Below are positions 7,710-15,273 of a stretch of DNA of 64,000 nt, one piece after another. The number at the start of each line of letters is the position of its first letter. Position 1 is the stretch's first letter. Position numbers and translations under genes: made by a program. The stretch spans positions 2,604,001 through 2,668,000 of the forward strand of contig NZ_JAUSYH010000001.1 of the NCBI RefSeq assembly GCF_030816715.1, read 5' to 3'. The notes under the pieces were generated by a model. The model searched no databases. It had not been told where the DNA came from and saw nothing but the letters and a program-made list of their open reading frames with translations. Source of the stretch: Streptomyces achromogenes. Lineage in GTDB: Bacteria; Actinomycetota; Actinomycetes; Streptomycetales; Streptomycetaceae.

Positions 7710-8741
7710 GTGACCTTCAAGGCTGAGTACATCTGGATCGACGGCACCCAGCCGACGGCGAAGCTCCGTTCCAAGACGAAGATCATCGCGGGCGAGCCCG
7801 CCGGTCTCGACGCGCTGGGAATCTGGGGCTTCGACGGGTCCTCCACGAACCAGGCCGAGGGCCACTCCTCGGACCGTGTCCTCAAGCCGGTCTTCACCTG
7901 CCCCGACCCGATCCGCGGCGGCGACGACGTCCTCGTCCTGTGCGAGGTCCTGAACATCGACATGACGCCGCACGAGTCCAACACCCGTGCCGCGCTCGTC
8001 GAGGTCGCCGAGAAGTTCGGCGCGCAGGAGCCGATCTTCGGCATCGAGCAGGAGTACACGTTCTTCCAGGACGGCTACCCGCTCGGCTTCCCCAAGGGCG
8101 GCTTCCCGGCCCCGCAGGGCGGTTACTACTGCGGCGTCGGCGCGGACGAGATCTTCGGCCGTGAGGTCGTCGAGGCTCACCTGGACAACTGCCTCGCCGC
8201 CGGTCTCGCGATCTCCGGCATCAACGCCGAGGTCATGCCCGGCCAGTGGGAGTTCCAGGTCGGCCCGGTGTCCCCGCTGGAGGTCTCCGACCACCTGTGG
8301 GTGGCCCGCTGGCTGCTCTACCGCACCGCCGAGGACTTCGGCATCTCCGCCACCCTCGACCCCAAGCCGGTCAAGGGCGACTGGAACGGCGCCGGCGCGC
8401 ACACCAACTTCTCCACCAAGGCGATGCGCGAGGGCTACGACGCGATCATCACCGCGTGCGAGTCGCTCGGTGAGGGCTCCAAGCCGCTGGACCACGTCAA
8501 GAACTACGGCGCCGGCATCGACGACCGTCTGACGGGCCTGCACGAGACCGCCCCGTGGAACGAGTACTCCTACGGCGTCTCCAACCGCGGCGCGTCGGTC
8601 CGCATCCCGTGGCAGGTCGAGAAGGACGGCAAGGGCTACATCGAGGACCGCCGTCCGAACGCCAACGTCGACCCGTACCTGGTGACCCGCCTGATCGTGG
8701 ACACCTGCTGCTCGGCGCTGGAGAAGGCCGGCCAGGTCTGA
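7710..8741 (+). CDS. glnII: Glutamine synthetase type II (eukaryotic-like)
   Basis: Cytoplasmic ATP-dependent synthesis of glutamine from glutamate and ammonia. At 343 residues it has the short type-II length rather than about 470 of type I. Signature segments are DGSSTNQAEGHSSD near the N-terminus, the metal-binding GIEQEYTFFQ, GGYYCGVGADEIFGR, the catalytic EVMPGQWEFQVGP, and GAGAHTNFSTKAMR. No adenylylation site of GlnA type is present, in keeping with the family. The GTG at 7710 is preceded by GAAGGAAG. The gene stands alone, with a candidate GlnR box upstream and a strong terminator downstream, so it is probably controlled by nitrogen status. Confidence 0.97.
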   Translation: MTFKAEYIWIDGTQPTAKLRSKTKIIAGEPAGLDALGIWGFDGSSTNQAEGHSSDRVLKPVFTCPDPIRGGDDVLVLCEVLNIDMTPHESNTRAALVEVAEKFGAQEPIFGIEQEYTFFQDGYPLGFPKGGFPAPQGGYYCGVGADEIFGREVVEAHLDNCLAAGLAISGINAEVMPGQWEFQVGPVSPLEVSDHLWVARWLLYRTAEDFGISATLDPKPVKGDWNGAGAHTNFSTKAMREGYDAIITACESLGEGSKPLDHVKNYGAGIDDRLTGLHETAPWNEYSYGVSNRGASVRIPWQVEKDGKGYIEDRRPNANVDPYLVTRLIVDTCCSALEKAGQV

Positions 8742-8749
8742 TCCCCGCG

Positions 8750-8797
8750 ACGCGACTCCCGTAGGACGCGACTCGCGTACGACGCAACTCCCGTAAG
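8750..8797. repeat. Three tandem 16-nt repeats after glnII
   Basis: ACGCGACTCCCGTAGG (8750-8765), ACGCGACTCGCGTACG (8766-8781) and ACGCAACTCCCGTAAG (8782-8797) follow without spacing. They fill the gap between the glnII stop and its terminator hairpin. Confidence 0.9.
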
Positions 8798-8827
8798 GGG
8801 CGCCCGCCGACTCGGCGGGCGCCCCTT
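8795..8827 (+). terminator. Rho-independent-type terminator of glnII
   Basis: Perfect 14-bp arms AAGGGGCGCCCGCC (8795-8808) and GGCGGGCGCCCCTT (8814-8827) around the loop GACTC. Placed 54 bases after the glnII stop. Confidence 0.9.
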
Positions 8828-8939
8828 CGCGTGTCCCGCACCGCCCGGGGAGCCGGCCGAGTCGGAGTTCACACCGGGTACGCGTCCACGCTGTGAGAGG
8901 ACCCTCCTGTTTCGGGCGGGTGTCTGCTTCAATGGGCCC

Positions 8940-9062
8940 ATGGCCACCTTCCAGAAGCACACCGCGACGGGTCGCCATGACCTCGAGCCCTTCTGGCCCT
9001 CCCGTCAGCACCACGACTTCGACCGGGTGTGTTGCCGCGCGACGAACGCGCCGGCCCTCTAA
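8940..9062 (+). CDS. Possible leaderless small protein of 40 residues
   Basis: The ATG at 8940 opens a 40-codon frame, MATFQKHTATGRHDLEPFWP then SRQHHDFDRVCCRATNAPAL, ending at TAA 9060-9062. All but a few codons end in G or C, as in real genes here, and the composition (His, Asp, Arg, a Cys-Cys pair) is not that of random GC-rich sequence. No ribosome binding site precedes it, but TTCAAT at 8928-8933 would place the transcription start at or near the ATG, consistent with leaderless translation. It is 82 bases ahead of the winged-helix gene and may be a leader peptide or an independent small protein. Function unknown. Confidence 0.5.
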   Translation: MATFQKHTATGRHDLEPFWPSRQHHDFDRVCCRATNAPAL

Positions 9063-9144
9063 AGCCGTACACCCCGGCCTTCGGCCAGCGCGCACGACGT
9101 ACGTCCCTTCCGACGAACTCCTCGCGCGAAAGAGCTGACCTCTC

Positions 9145-9735
9145 ATGGCGACCACTCGTTCCCTCTCCGCCGCTCCCTCCCTCGCCTCCCCCGCCGCCGC
9201 GCCCGCCAACGGCACCGCCCGGCACCGGCTGCGCGCCGTCGACCGGGACGAGGTGGTGGACGTCGCGGACTTCCTGCCGCCGGGCGCCACCTGGCTGCCC
9301 GCCCCGCAGCACACGCTGCCCAGCCTGCCCGGCCGTCCGCCCATGATCGGCTACCTGGTGCTCGTCCCGGCCGACCAGCAGCCGCCGTTCCTGCCGGTGG
9401 CCGTGCCGGACCGGGCCCACACCGACGGCGGCACGGCCGGCGAACCGCTCGTGCGCGTCGACCCCGTGCAGCGCACCGCCGCGGTCGACGGGCAGCGACT
9501 CGACCTCACCTACCTGGAGTTCGAGCTGCTCGCCCACCTCGTCGCCCACCCGAACCGGGTGCACACGCGCGACCAGCTCGTCACCACGGTGTGGGGCTAC
9601 GGCCACGTGGGCGACGGCCGCACGGTCGACGTCCACATCGCCCGGCTGCGCCGCAAGCTGGGCGCGCGGTACCGCCAGTCGATCCAGACGGTGCGCCGCG
9701 TCGGCTACAAGTACACCCCGCCGACCGCCCGTTGA
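9145..9735 (+). CDS. Orphan OmpR/PhoB-type winged-helix regulator without receiver domain
   Basis: 196 residues. The C-terminal half is a clear OmpR-type DNA-binding domain: VDPVQRTAAVDGQRLDLTYL, LEFELLAHLVAHPNRVHTRD, LVTTVWGYGHVGDGRTVDVH, then RLRRKLG and the closing VRRVGYKYTPP. The N-terminal part (about 100 residues) is Ala/Pro-rich with a short structured segment (RPPMIGYLVLVPADQ) and has no phospho-acceptor Asp region, so this is not an ordinary response regulator. It is presumably controlled by abundance or by a ligand. A short reading frame with a Cys-Cys motif lies just upstream. The start codon has only a weak purine run upstream, so an internal start is possible. Confidence 0.85.
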   Translation: MATTRSLSAAPSLASPAAAPANGTARHRLRAVDRDEVVDVADFLPPGATWLPAPQHTLPSLPGRPPMIGYLVLVPADQQPPFLPVAVPDRAHTDGGTAGEPLVRVDPVQRTAAVDGQRLDLTYLEFELLAHLVAHPNRVHTRDQLVTTVWGYGHVGDGRTVDVHIARLRRKLGARYRQSIQTVRRVGYKYTPPTAR

Positions 9736-9801
9736 TCCTTTTCCTCTGCCGACGGCAGAGCGCGGTTCCGTTCCGGACGGGCACCGGGCACAGTCACCGG
9801 C

Positions 9802-10839
9802 ATGAGACTTCTGGTGCTGGGTGGAACGGAGTTCGCGGGTCGGGCCGTCGTCGAGGCGGCCCTCGGACGCGGCTGGGAGGTGACGGTCCTCAACCGGGGA
9901 CGGCAGGCGCCCGTTCCCGGCACCCGGTCGCTGACCGGTGACCGGACCGCGCCCGGGGGCCTCGCCGCCCTGGCCGAAGGCGACTGGGACGCCGTCGTCG
10001 ACACGTGGTCGGCGGCGCCCCGCGCGGTGCACGAGACGGCGCGGCTGCTGCGGGGCCGCGCCCGACGGTACGTGTACGTGTCGAGCTGCTCGGTGTACGC
10101 CTGGGCCCCGCCCGCCGGGTACGCCGAGGACGCTCCCCTCGTGCAGGGGGCCGCGCCCGACGCCGAACAGAGCGAGTACGTGAAGGACAAGCGCGGCGGC
10201 GAGCTGGCGGTCGTCGACGCCTTCGGCGCGGACGCCTCGGTTCTCGTACGGGCCGGACTGATCCTCGGCCCGTACGAGAACGTCGGACGGCTGCCCTGGT
10301 GGCTGACCCGGATCGCCCGCGGCGGCCCGGTTCTCGCCCCCGGGCCGCGCGACCTGCCGCTGCAGTACGTCGACGTCCGCGATCTCGCCGAATGGATCCT
10401 CGGCGCGGTCGGGCAGGAGCTGAGCGGGCCGTACAACCTGATGAGCCCGCAGGGCCACGCCACGATGGGTGAGCTGCTGCAGGCGTGCGTACGGGCCACC
10501 GGCTCGGACGCCGAACTGCGGTGGACGGCACCGGAGATCGTCCTCGCCGCCGGCATCGAGCCGTGGACCGAACTGCCCGTGTGGGTGCCGCCGGGCACCG
10601 ACATGCACGACGCCCTGCACGCGGCCGACGTCTCACGGGCGGTGGCGGCGGGACTGTCCTGCCGTCCCGTGGAGGAGACCGTCGCCGACACCTGGAGCTG
10701 GCTCACGTCGATCGGCGGCGTCGCGCCCCAGCGTCCGGACCGGACCCGCAAGGGCCTCGACCCCGAGCTGGAGGCGAAGGTGCTCGCGGCGGCGACGGGC
10801 CCGGCGGACGCGGGAGGTGTACCTGACACCACCCCCTGA
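9802..10839 (+). CDS. NAD-dependent epimerase/reductase-like protein (extended SDR)
   Basis: 345 residues. It begins MRLLVLGGTEFAGRAVVEAA, the glycine-rich NAD(P)-binding turn (GGTEFAG), with NRG at the end of the second strand. SSCSVYAW followed by SEYVKDK supplies the Ser/Tyr-x-x-x-Lys catalytic set of short-chain dehydrogenases of the extended (nucleotide-sugar epimerase-like) type. The Tyr and Lys are in EYVKDKRGGE. It resembles the reductases of sugar and isoflavone type; the substrate is unknown. It lies between two regulatory loci and 51 bases upstream of the two-component pair. The start is the first codon with the Rossmann motif directly behind it. Confidence 0.85.
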   Translation: MRLLVLGGTEFAGRAVVEAALGRGWEVTVLNRGRQAPVPGTRSLTGDRTAPGGLAALAEGDWDAVVDTWSAAPRAVHETARLLRGRARRYVYVSSCSVYAWAPPAGYAEDAPLVQGAAPDAEQSEYVKDKRGGELAVVDAFGADASVLVRAGLILGPYENVGRLPWWLTRIARGGPVLAPGPRDLPLQYVDVRDLAEWILGAVGQELSGPYNLMSPQGHATMGELLQACVRATGSDAELRWTAPEIVLAAGIEPWTELPVWVPPGTDMHDALHAADVSRAVAAGLSCRPVEETVADTWSWLTSIGGVAPQRPDRTRKGLDPELEAKVLAAATGPADAGGVPDTTP

Positions 10840-10890
10840 CCGGGGGCTTCGGCCAGTGACCCGCGCTCCCGGCTCGGCCAGACTGACGGC

Positions 10891-12177
10891 ATGAACACCC
10901 ACACGAAGAGCGACGGCGTCGGGTCGAGGGCACGGGGGATGGTGCTCGCCGCCGGGCGGGGGCTCCTGCTGGCCGTGGTGTCGCTGCCGCTGAGCATCCT
11001 GGGCTTCTGTCTCTCCCTCGTGTCCATGGCGCTCATACCGATCGGGGTCGGCCTCGTCACCACGCCGTACGTGGTGAGGGGCGTGCGCGCCTTCGCCGAC
11101 CGGCGGCGGACGCTCTCGGGACGGTGGGGCGGGGTGAGCATCCCGTCGGCGTACCGGCCGGCGCCCGCGACCGCGAACCCGTGGACGCGCACCTTCGCCC
11201 TGCTGCGGGATCCCGCGACCTGGCGGGACCTGCGATGGCTGCCGGTCGACATGACGGCCGGGTTCGTCACCGCGCTGGCGCCCGCCGTCCTGGTCCTCTA
11301 TCCACTGGAGGGGTTCGCGCTGCCGCTGGGTCTGTGGCGGACGATGACGGGCGGACCCTACGGCGAGTACGGACCGTACTGGTACGGCTTCGTGCCGGTC
11401 AGCGACCAGACGACGGCGTTCGGCGCCGCCGCCCTGGCCGCCGTCGTCCTCGTCCTCGCGCACCGGTACGCGGTAAGCGCCTTCCAGGCCCACTTCCGCC
11501 TCACCAAGGCGATGCTCGCCCCCAGCCAGGCCGAACTGACCGAACGCGTACGGGTGTTGACCGAGACCCGGCGGGACGCCGTGGACACCTCCGCCGCCGA
11601 GCTGCGACGCATCGAGCGGGATCTGCACGACGGCGCCCAGGCCCGGCTGGTGGCGGTCGGCATGGACCTCGGCACCGTCGAGATGCTCGTCGACAAGAAC
11701 CCCGAGAAGGCAAAGGAGCTGCTCGCACAGGCCCGCCGGTCGTCCGCCGAGGCGCTCTCCGAGCTCCGCGACCTGGTGCGCGGCATCCATCCGCCGGTGC
11801 TCGCCGAACGCGGACTGGGCGACGCCGTGCGGGCGTTGGCACTGCGGCTGCCGGTCACGACGGAGGTCGGCGTGGAACTCGCGGGCCGGGCCGAGGCGCC
11901 GGTGGAGTCGGCGGCCTACTTCGCGGTGAGCGAGGCGCTCACCAACGCGGTCAAGCACTCCGGAGCCGACCGGATCTGGGTCGACCTGCGTCACTCGGAC
12001 GGCAGTCTGCGGATCTCCGTCACCGACAACGGCAAAGGCGGCGCGGCGACCGGGGCGGGCACGGGGCTGGCCGGACTCGAGCGACGACTGGGTACATTCG
12101 ACGGCGTCCTGGCCGTCAGCTCTCCTGCCGGCGGTCCCACCATGGTGACCATGGAGATCCCTTGCGTGTTGTCCTAG
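10891..12177 (+). CDS. NarL-type sensor histidine kinase
   Basis: 428 residues. An N-terminal membrane sensor domain has about four helices (around residues 11-50 and 110-190). The dimerisation/phospho-acceptor segment RRIERDLHDGAQARLVAVG carries His246. The HATPase domain shows the N box (EALTNAVKHSG), DNGKGG and GLAGLERRL. This is the HisKA_3 class that pairs with LuxR-type regulators. The cognate regulator starts inside the end of this gene (16-base overlap), so the two are translationally coupled. The signal is unknown. Confidence 0.93.
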   Translation: MNTHTKSDGVGSRARGMVLAAGRGLLLAVVSLPLSILGFCLSLVSMALIPIGVGLVTTPYVVRGVRAFADRRRTLSGRWGGVSIPSAYRPAPATANPWTRTFALLRDPATWRDLRWLPVDMTAGFVTALAPAVLVLYPLEGFALPLGLWRTMTGGPYGEYGPYWYGFVPVSDQTTAFGAAALAAVVLVLAHRYAVSAFQAHFRLTKAMLAPSQAELTERVRVLTETRRDAVDTSAAELRRIERDLHDGAQARLVAVGMDLGTVEMLVDKNPEKAKELLAQARRSSAEALSELRDLVRGIHPPVLAERGLGDAVRALALRLPVTTEVGVELAGRAEAPVESAAYFAVSEALTNAVKHSGADRIWVDLRHSDGSLRISVTDNGKGGAATGAGTGLAGLERRLGTFDGVLAVSSPAGGPTMVTMEIPCVLS

Positions 12178-12818
12178 CCGAGGACCTCTTCCTGCTGCGG
12201 GACGGTCTCGTCCGGCTGCTGGAGGCCTACGACTTCGAGATCGCCGCCGCCGTCGAGACCGGGCCCGAGCTGGAGCGGGCCCTCGCCGAACTGGAGCCGG
12301 ACGTCGCCGTGGTCGACGTCCGGCTCCCGCCCACGCACACCGACGAGGGCCTGCAGTGTGCGCTCCGGGCCCGCCGGGACAAGCCCGGGCTGCCGGTGCT
12401 CGTCCTCTCCCAGCACGTCGAGCAGCTGTACGCGCGTGAACTGCTCGCGGACGGCAGCGGCGGCGTCGGATATCTGCTGAAGGACCGGGTGTTCGACGCG
12501 GAGCAGTTCGTGGACGCCGTGCGGCGGGTGGCGGGCGGCGGCACGGCGATGGACCCCCAGGTGATCCAGCAGCTGCTGGCCCGGCGCGCGAACGACGGGC
12601 AGGGGCCGGTGGACCGGCTCACTCCGCGCGAACGTGAGGTTCTGGAACTGATGGCGCAGGGACGGTCGAACGCGGCGATCGCCGGAAAAATGGTCGTGAC
12701 CGAGCGGGCCGTCGCCAAACACACCGCGAACATCTTCGTGAAGCTGGGCCTGGAGGTCTCCGACGACGACAACCGCAGGGTACTGGCGGTGCTGGCCTAT
12801 CTGGACCAGGGCCGCTGA
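12162..12818 (+). CDS. LuxR/NarL-family response regulator, TTG start
   Basis: 218 residues. The receiver domain starts LRVVLAEDLFLLRDGLVRLL and has the acceptor Asp in DVAVVDVRLPP and the conserved Lys in YLLKDRV. The LuxR-type helix-turn-helix is LTPREREVLELMAQGRSNAA then IAGKMVVTERAVAKH. The only start that includes the full receiver is the TTG at 12162, which overlaps the kinase stop by 16 bases and has GGAG five bases upstream inside the kinase gene. It should bind DNA on phosphorylation by the upstream kinase. The targets are unknown. Confidence 0.92.
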   Translation: MRVVLAEDLFLLRDGLVRLLEAYDFEIAAAVETGPELERALAELEPDVAVVDVRLPPTHTDEGLQCALRARRDKPGLPVLVLSQHVEQLYARELLADGSGGVGYLLKDRVFDAEQFVDAVRRVAGGGTAMDPQVIQQLLARRANDGQGPVDRLTPREREVLELMAQGRSNAAIAGKMVVTERAVAKHTANIFVKLGLEVSDDDNRRVLAVLAYLDQGR

Positions 12819-12822
12819 GGCG

Positions 12823-12849
12823 CCAACCGCGGGGGCGCGCGGTGGTTTT
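12823..12849 (+). terminator. Weak terminator after the two-component pair
   Basis: Arms CCAACCGCG (12823-12831) and CGCGGTGG (12838-12845) pair with one bulge and are followed by TTTT at 12846-12849. Placed five bases after the regulator stop. Confidence 0.5.
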
Positions 12850-12994
12850 GGGGTTGTTTCGCCGTACGGGGTTCTCATCAATTTCTGAGCGGGCTGAACA
12901 CCTGTGAGGCGTTGCGCGTAAAGGAGGGGGCAGCTTCAGCTTCACTCCTGTCGGGCGCCTCGATGCTGCCCCGCAAGGAAGTCAGAGGAGTTCC

Positions 12995-14581
12995 ATGGGA
13001 CGCAACACACGTAAACGCCGTTCGTCGATGGCCACGAAGGCCGTGGCAGCATCGGCGGCCCTAGCGCTCGGCGGGGGCGGGCTGATCTGGGCGAACTTCT
13101 ACGCTTCGGCGCACGAATCGAACAACTCGGGTCAGAACCAGACCAAGGCTGCCAACGCGGCCGCACAGGTCGCCACGATCTCCTGCCCGGATGTGGGGCA
13201 GAAGCTGACGAGCGTGCCCAACGGGGCCAAGCAGGGCGTCGCGACCGAGCTGGCCAACCTCGACAAGCAGATCACCGAGGCCTACAGCCGGCTCGCGTCG
13301 ACGCGTCAGGCCCAGGCAGGCGACGCCGGCTTCGTCCAGAACGCGATCGTCGGTCCCCTGAAGGAGAAGCGGGCCGCCACGATCGACCGGATCCGCATCA
13401 ACATCCAGCGCGCCGGCGGTCAGTTCGACAACTCGCTGAGCCAGCTCGCGGCGTGCACCACGCAGGCGGCGAACAACACCAACGCCGGCCAGGGCGGGCA
13501 GAACAACAACGGCGGCCAGCAGAACAACGGCGGCCAGAACAACGGCGGCCAGAACAACGGCGGTCAGAACAACAACAACGGCGGCCAGCAGAACAACGGT
13601 GGCCAGAACAACAACGGCGGCCAGAACAACGGCGGTCAGCAGGGCGGCAACGGCGGCCAGGCCGGCAACGGTCCCGTCGCGGCGGACTTCGTCGACATCA
13701 CGAAGGTCCAGGCGAACGTCAAGGCCAAGCCCCGCAAGAACGGCCAGGCCTCGACCGGTACGTTCACCACCCGGTGCGGCGTCAACGCCAACAACAAGTT
13801 CAACACCGACAACGTCATCGTGGCGCCCGGCGTGACCAACGGCGCGCACCACCTGCACGACTACGTCGGCAACCAGTCGAACGACGCCTTCGCCAACAAC
13901 AACACGTTCGCGGCCGCCCAGACCTCCTGCCAGAACCAGCAGGACAAGTCGTCCTACTACTGGCCGGTGCTGCGTGTCCAGGACGGCACGAAGGAGTTCG
14001 ACCAGAACCGTGACGGCGGTGGCAAGGAAGGCAACGTCGGCAAGGTCCTGAAGGCCAAGCAGGCGGAGATCAAGTTCGTCGGCAGCCCGAAGGCCAAGGT
14101 CGTCGCGATGCCGCAGTTCCTGCGCATCATCACCGGTGACGCCAAGACCACGACCAACGGTCTGGCCAACGCCAACGCGCACTGGAGCTGCACCGGCTTC
14201 GAGAACAAGGTCCAGCTGACCGAGCAGTACCCGATCTGCCCCCAGGGCAGCAACGTGGTGCGCACGTTCGCCTTCCAGAGCTGCTGGGACGGCAAGAACA
14301 TCGACTCGGCCAACCACCGCACGCACGTCGCGTTCGCGGACGGCAACGGCAACTGCCAGAACGGCTTCAAGGCGATCCCGCAGCTGACCATGCGTCTCGT
14401 GTACGCCGTTCCCCGCCCGGTCATCCAGAACGGCCAGGTCAAGAACGCCTACGCGGTCGACGGCTTCCCGGAGCAGCTCCACAAGCCGTCCACCGACCAC
14501 GACGACTTCATCAACGTGATGAACGCGCAGCTGAACAACAAGGTCGCGAACTGCATCAACAAGGGCCAGCAGTGCCAGTGA
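12995..14581 (+). CDS. Secreted DUF1996 protein with an Asn/Gly/Gln-rich linker
   Basis: 528 residues. A basic N-terminus ([11 protein letters not shown]), hydrophobic core and export signal are followed by a helical segment of about 100 residues with two Cys ([12 protein letters not shown] and LAACTTQA). A low-complexity linker of QNNGG units fills about residues 165-222. The C-terminal 300 residues match DUF1996: [59 protein letters not shown] and the closing [20 protein letters not shown]. The domain is best known in fungi and actinobacteria and has no established activity; conserved His, Asp and Cys suggest an extracellular enzyme or carbohydrate binder. The AGAGGAG before the ATG fixes the start, and a perfect terminator follows. 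Confidence 0.9.
   Translation: MGRNTRKRRSSMATKAVAASAALALGGGGLIWANFYASAHESNNSGQNQTKAANAAAQVATISCPDVGQKLTSVPNGAKQGVATELANLDKQITEAYSRLASTRQAQAGDAGFVQNAIVGPLKEKRAATIDRIRINIQRAGGQFDNSLSQLAACTTQAANNTNAGQGGQNNNGGQQNNGGQNNGGQNNGGQNNNNGGQQNNGGQNNNGGQNNGGQQGGNGGQAGNGPVAADFVDITKVQANVKAKPRKNGQASTGTFTTRCGVNANNKFNTDNVIVAPGVTNGAHHLHDYVGNQSNDAFANNNTFAAAQTSCQNQQDKSSYYWPVLRVQDGTKEFDQNRDGGGKEGNVGKVLKAKQAEIKFVGSPKAKVVAMPQFLRIITGDAKTTTNGLANANAHWSCTGFENKVQLTEQYPICPQGSNVVRTFAFQSCWDGKNIDSANHRTHVAFADGNGNCQNGFKAIPQLTMRLVYAVPRPVIQNGQVKNAYAVDGFPEQLHKPSTDHDDFINVMNAQLNNKVANCINKGQQCQ
13492..13656 (+). repeat. In-gene low-complexity repeat coding QNNGG units
   Basis: Units built on CAGAACAACGGCGGC recur about ten times with small length changes (adding AAC or CAG codons), always in frame. 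The repeat forms a flexible Asn/Gln/Gly linker between the helical and the DUF1996 domains. Confidence 0.9.
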
Positions 14582-14604
14582 CACCGGCCTAGCAGGCATA
14601 CGAG

Positions 14605-14634
14605 AACCGGCGGTGGGATCTCCCACCGCCGGTT
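14605..14634 (+). terminator. Terminator of the DUF1996 gene
   Basis: Arms AACCGGCGGTGGGA (14605-14618) and TCCCACCGCCGGTT (14621-14634) are perfect inverted copies, followed by TTC. Very stable hairpin 23 bases after the stop. Confidence 0.92.
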
Positions 14635-14717
14635 TTCACATGCCGTTCGTCCGCGGTCCCTACGCCTCGTGCTCCGCGTTCCCCCCCGCCCCGCCTCGCG
14701 CCGCTGCGCGGGGTGCC

Positions 14718-15146
14718 TCAGTGGCTGGAGTGGGTGGCGCCGCCGGACTCCTTGTGCGCGCCGTGGTCGGTGCCCTCCTCGATGTCGCCGCCGAGCGTGG
14801 TGCGCAGCGCCGTCACCGTGCTGGTCTCCCCGACGGCCACCCACTTGCGGCCGACGAGGTAGTGACCGCCGTAGTCCTTCGCCGAGTTGATCCACTCGCG
14901 CTGGCCGCGGTCGGTGGCGAAGGTCGCCAGGATGAACTTGCCGTCGGCGTTCTTGCAGACGGCCTGGCGGATCTCGTCCGCGTCGGTCTGCATGTCCGGG
15001 GTGCACTTCACCTCAGCGGCGATGTGCTCCAGGCTGCCGGTCGCCGTCGTCGGAACGGCGGCCTCCTTGTCGCCGGACGCGCATCCCGCCAGCAGCAGCG
15101 CCGCCGCCGCGGCCGCCGCGGCGAGCATCGGTCGGGTCACCTTCAT
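14718..15146 (-). CDS. Small lipoprotein, unknown function
   Basis: 142 residues with a lipoprotein signal: MKVTRPMLAA, an Ala/Leu core and the lipobox LLAGC, giving lipidation at Cys21. The mature protein has two Cys (EVKCTPDM and QAVCKNADGK) that may form a disulphide, and a His-rich end (GTDHGAHKESGGATHSSH). It should be anchored on the outer face of the membrane. AGGGAGG lies before the ATG. The His-rich end might bind metal, but that is only an inference. It is convergent with the DUF1996 gene. Confidence 0.85.
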   Translation of the reverse strand: MKVTRPMLAAAAAAAALLLAGCASGDKEAAVPTTATGSLEHIAAEVKCTPDMQTDADEIRQAVCKNADGKFILATFATDRGQREWINSAKDYGGHYLVGRKWVAVGETSTVTALRTTLGGDIEEGTDHGAHKESGGATHSSH

Positions 15147-15273
15147 CTGTTCCTCCCTGCAAGAGCCTCGCCCTGGATACGGCTCCCGTGCCCGGCGCGC
15201 TCAAAATACCCGGTGCGTCCCGTCCTCGGCCGTTGCTCCACAGGAGTGACCATCCCCCGGCCCGCTCGTTCTG

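Noticed and set aside
8932..8942. ATG at 8932 as start of the small gene
   Set aside because: It is in a different frame from the 40-codon frame and leads quickly to an implausible sequence.
13061..14626. Valine/leucine-rich minus-strand frame opposite the DUF1996 gene
   Set aside because: Its repetitive hydrophobic stretch is the complement of the QNNGG coding repeat; no start signal and no family.
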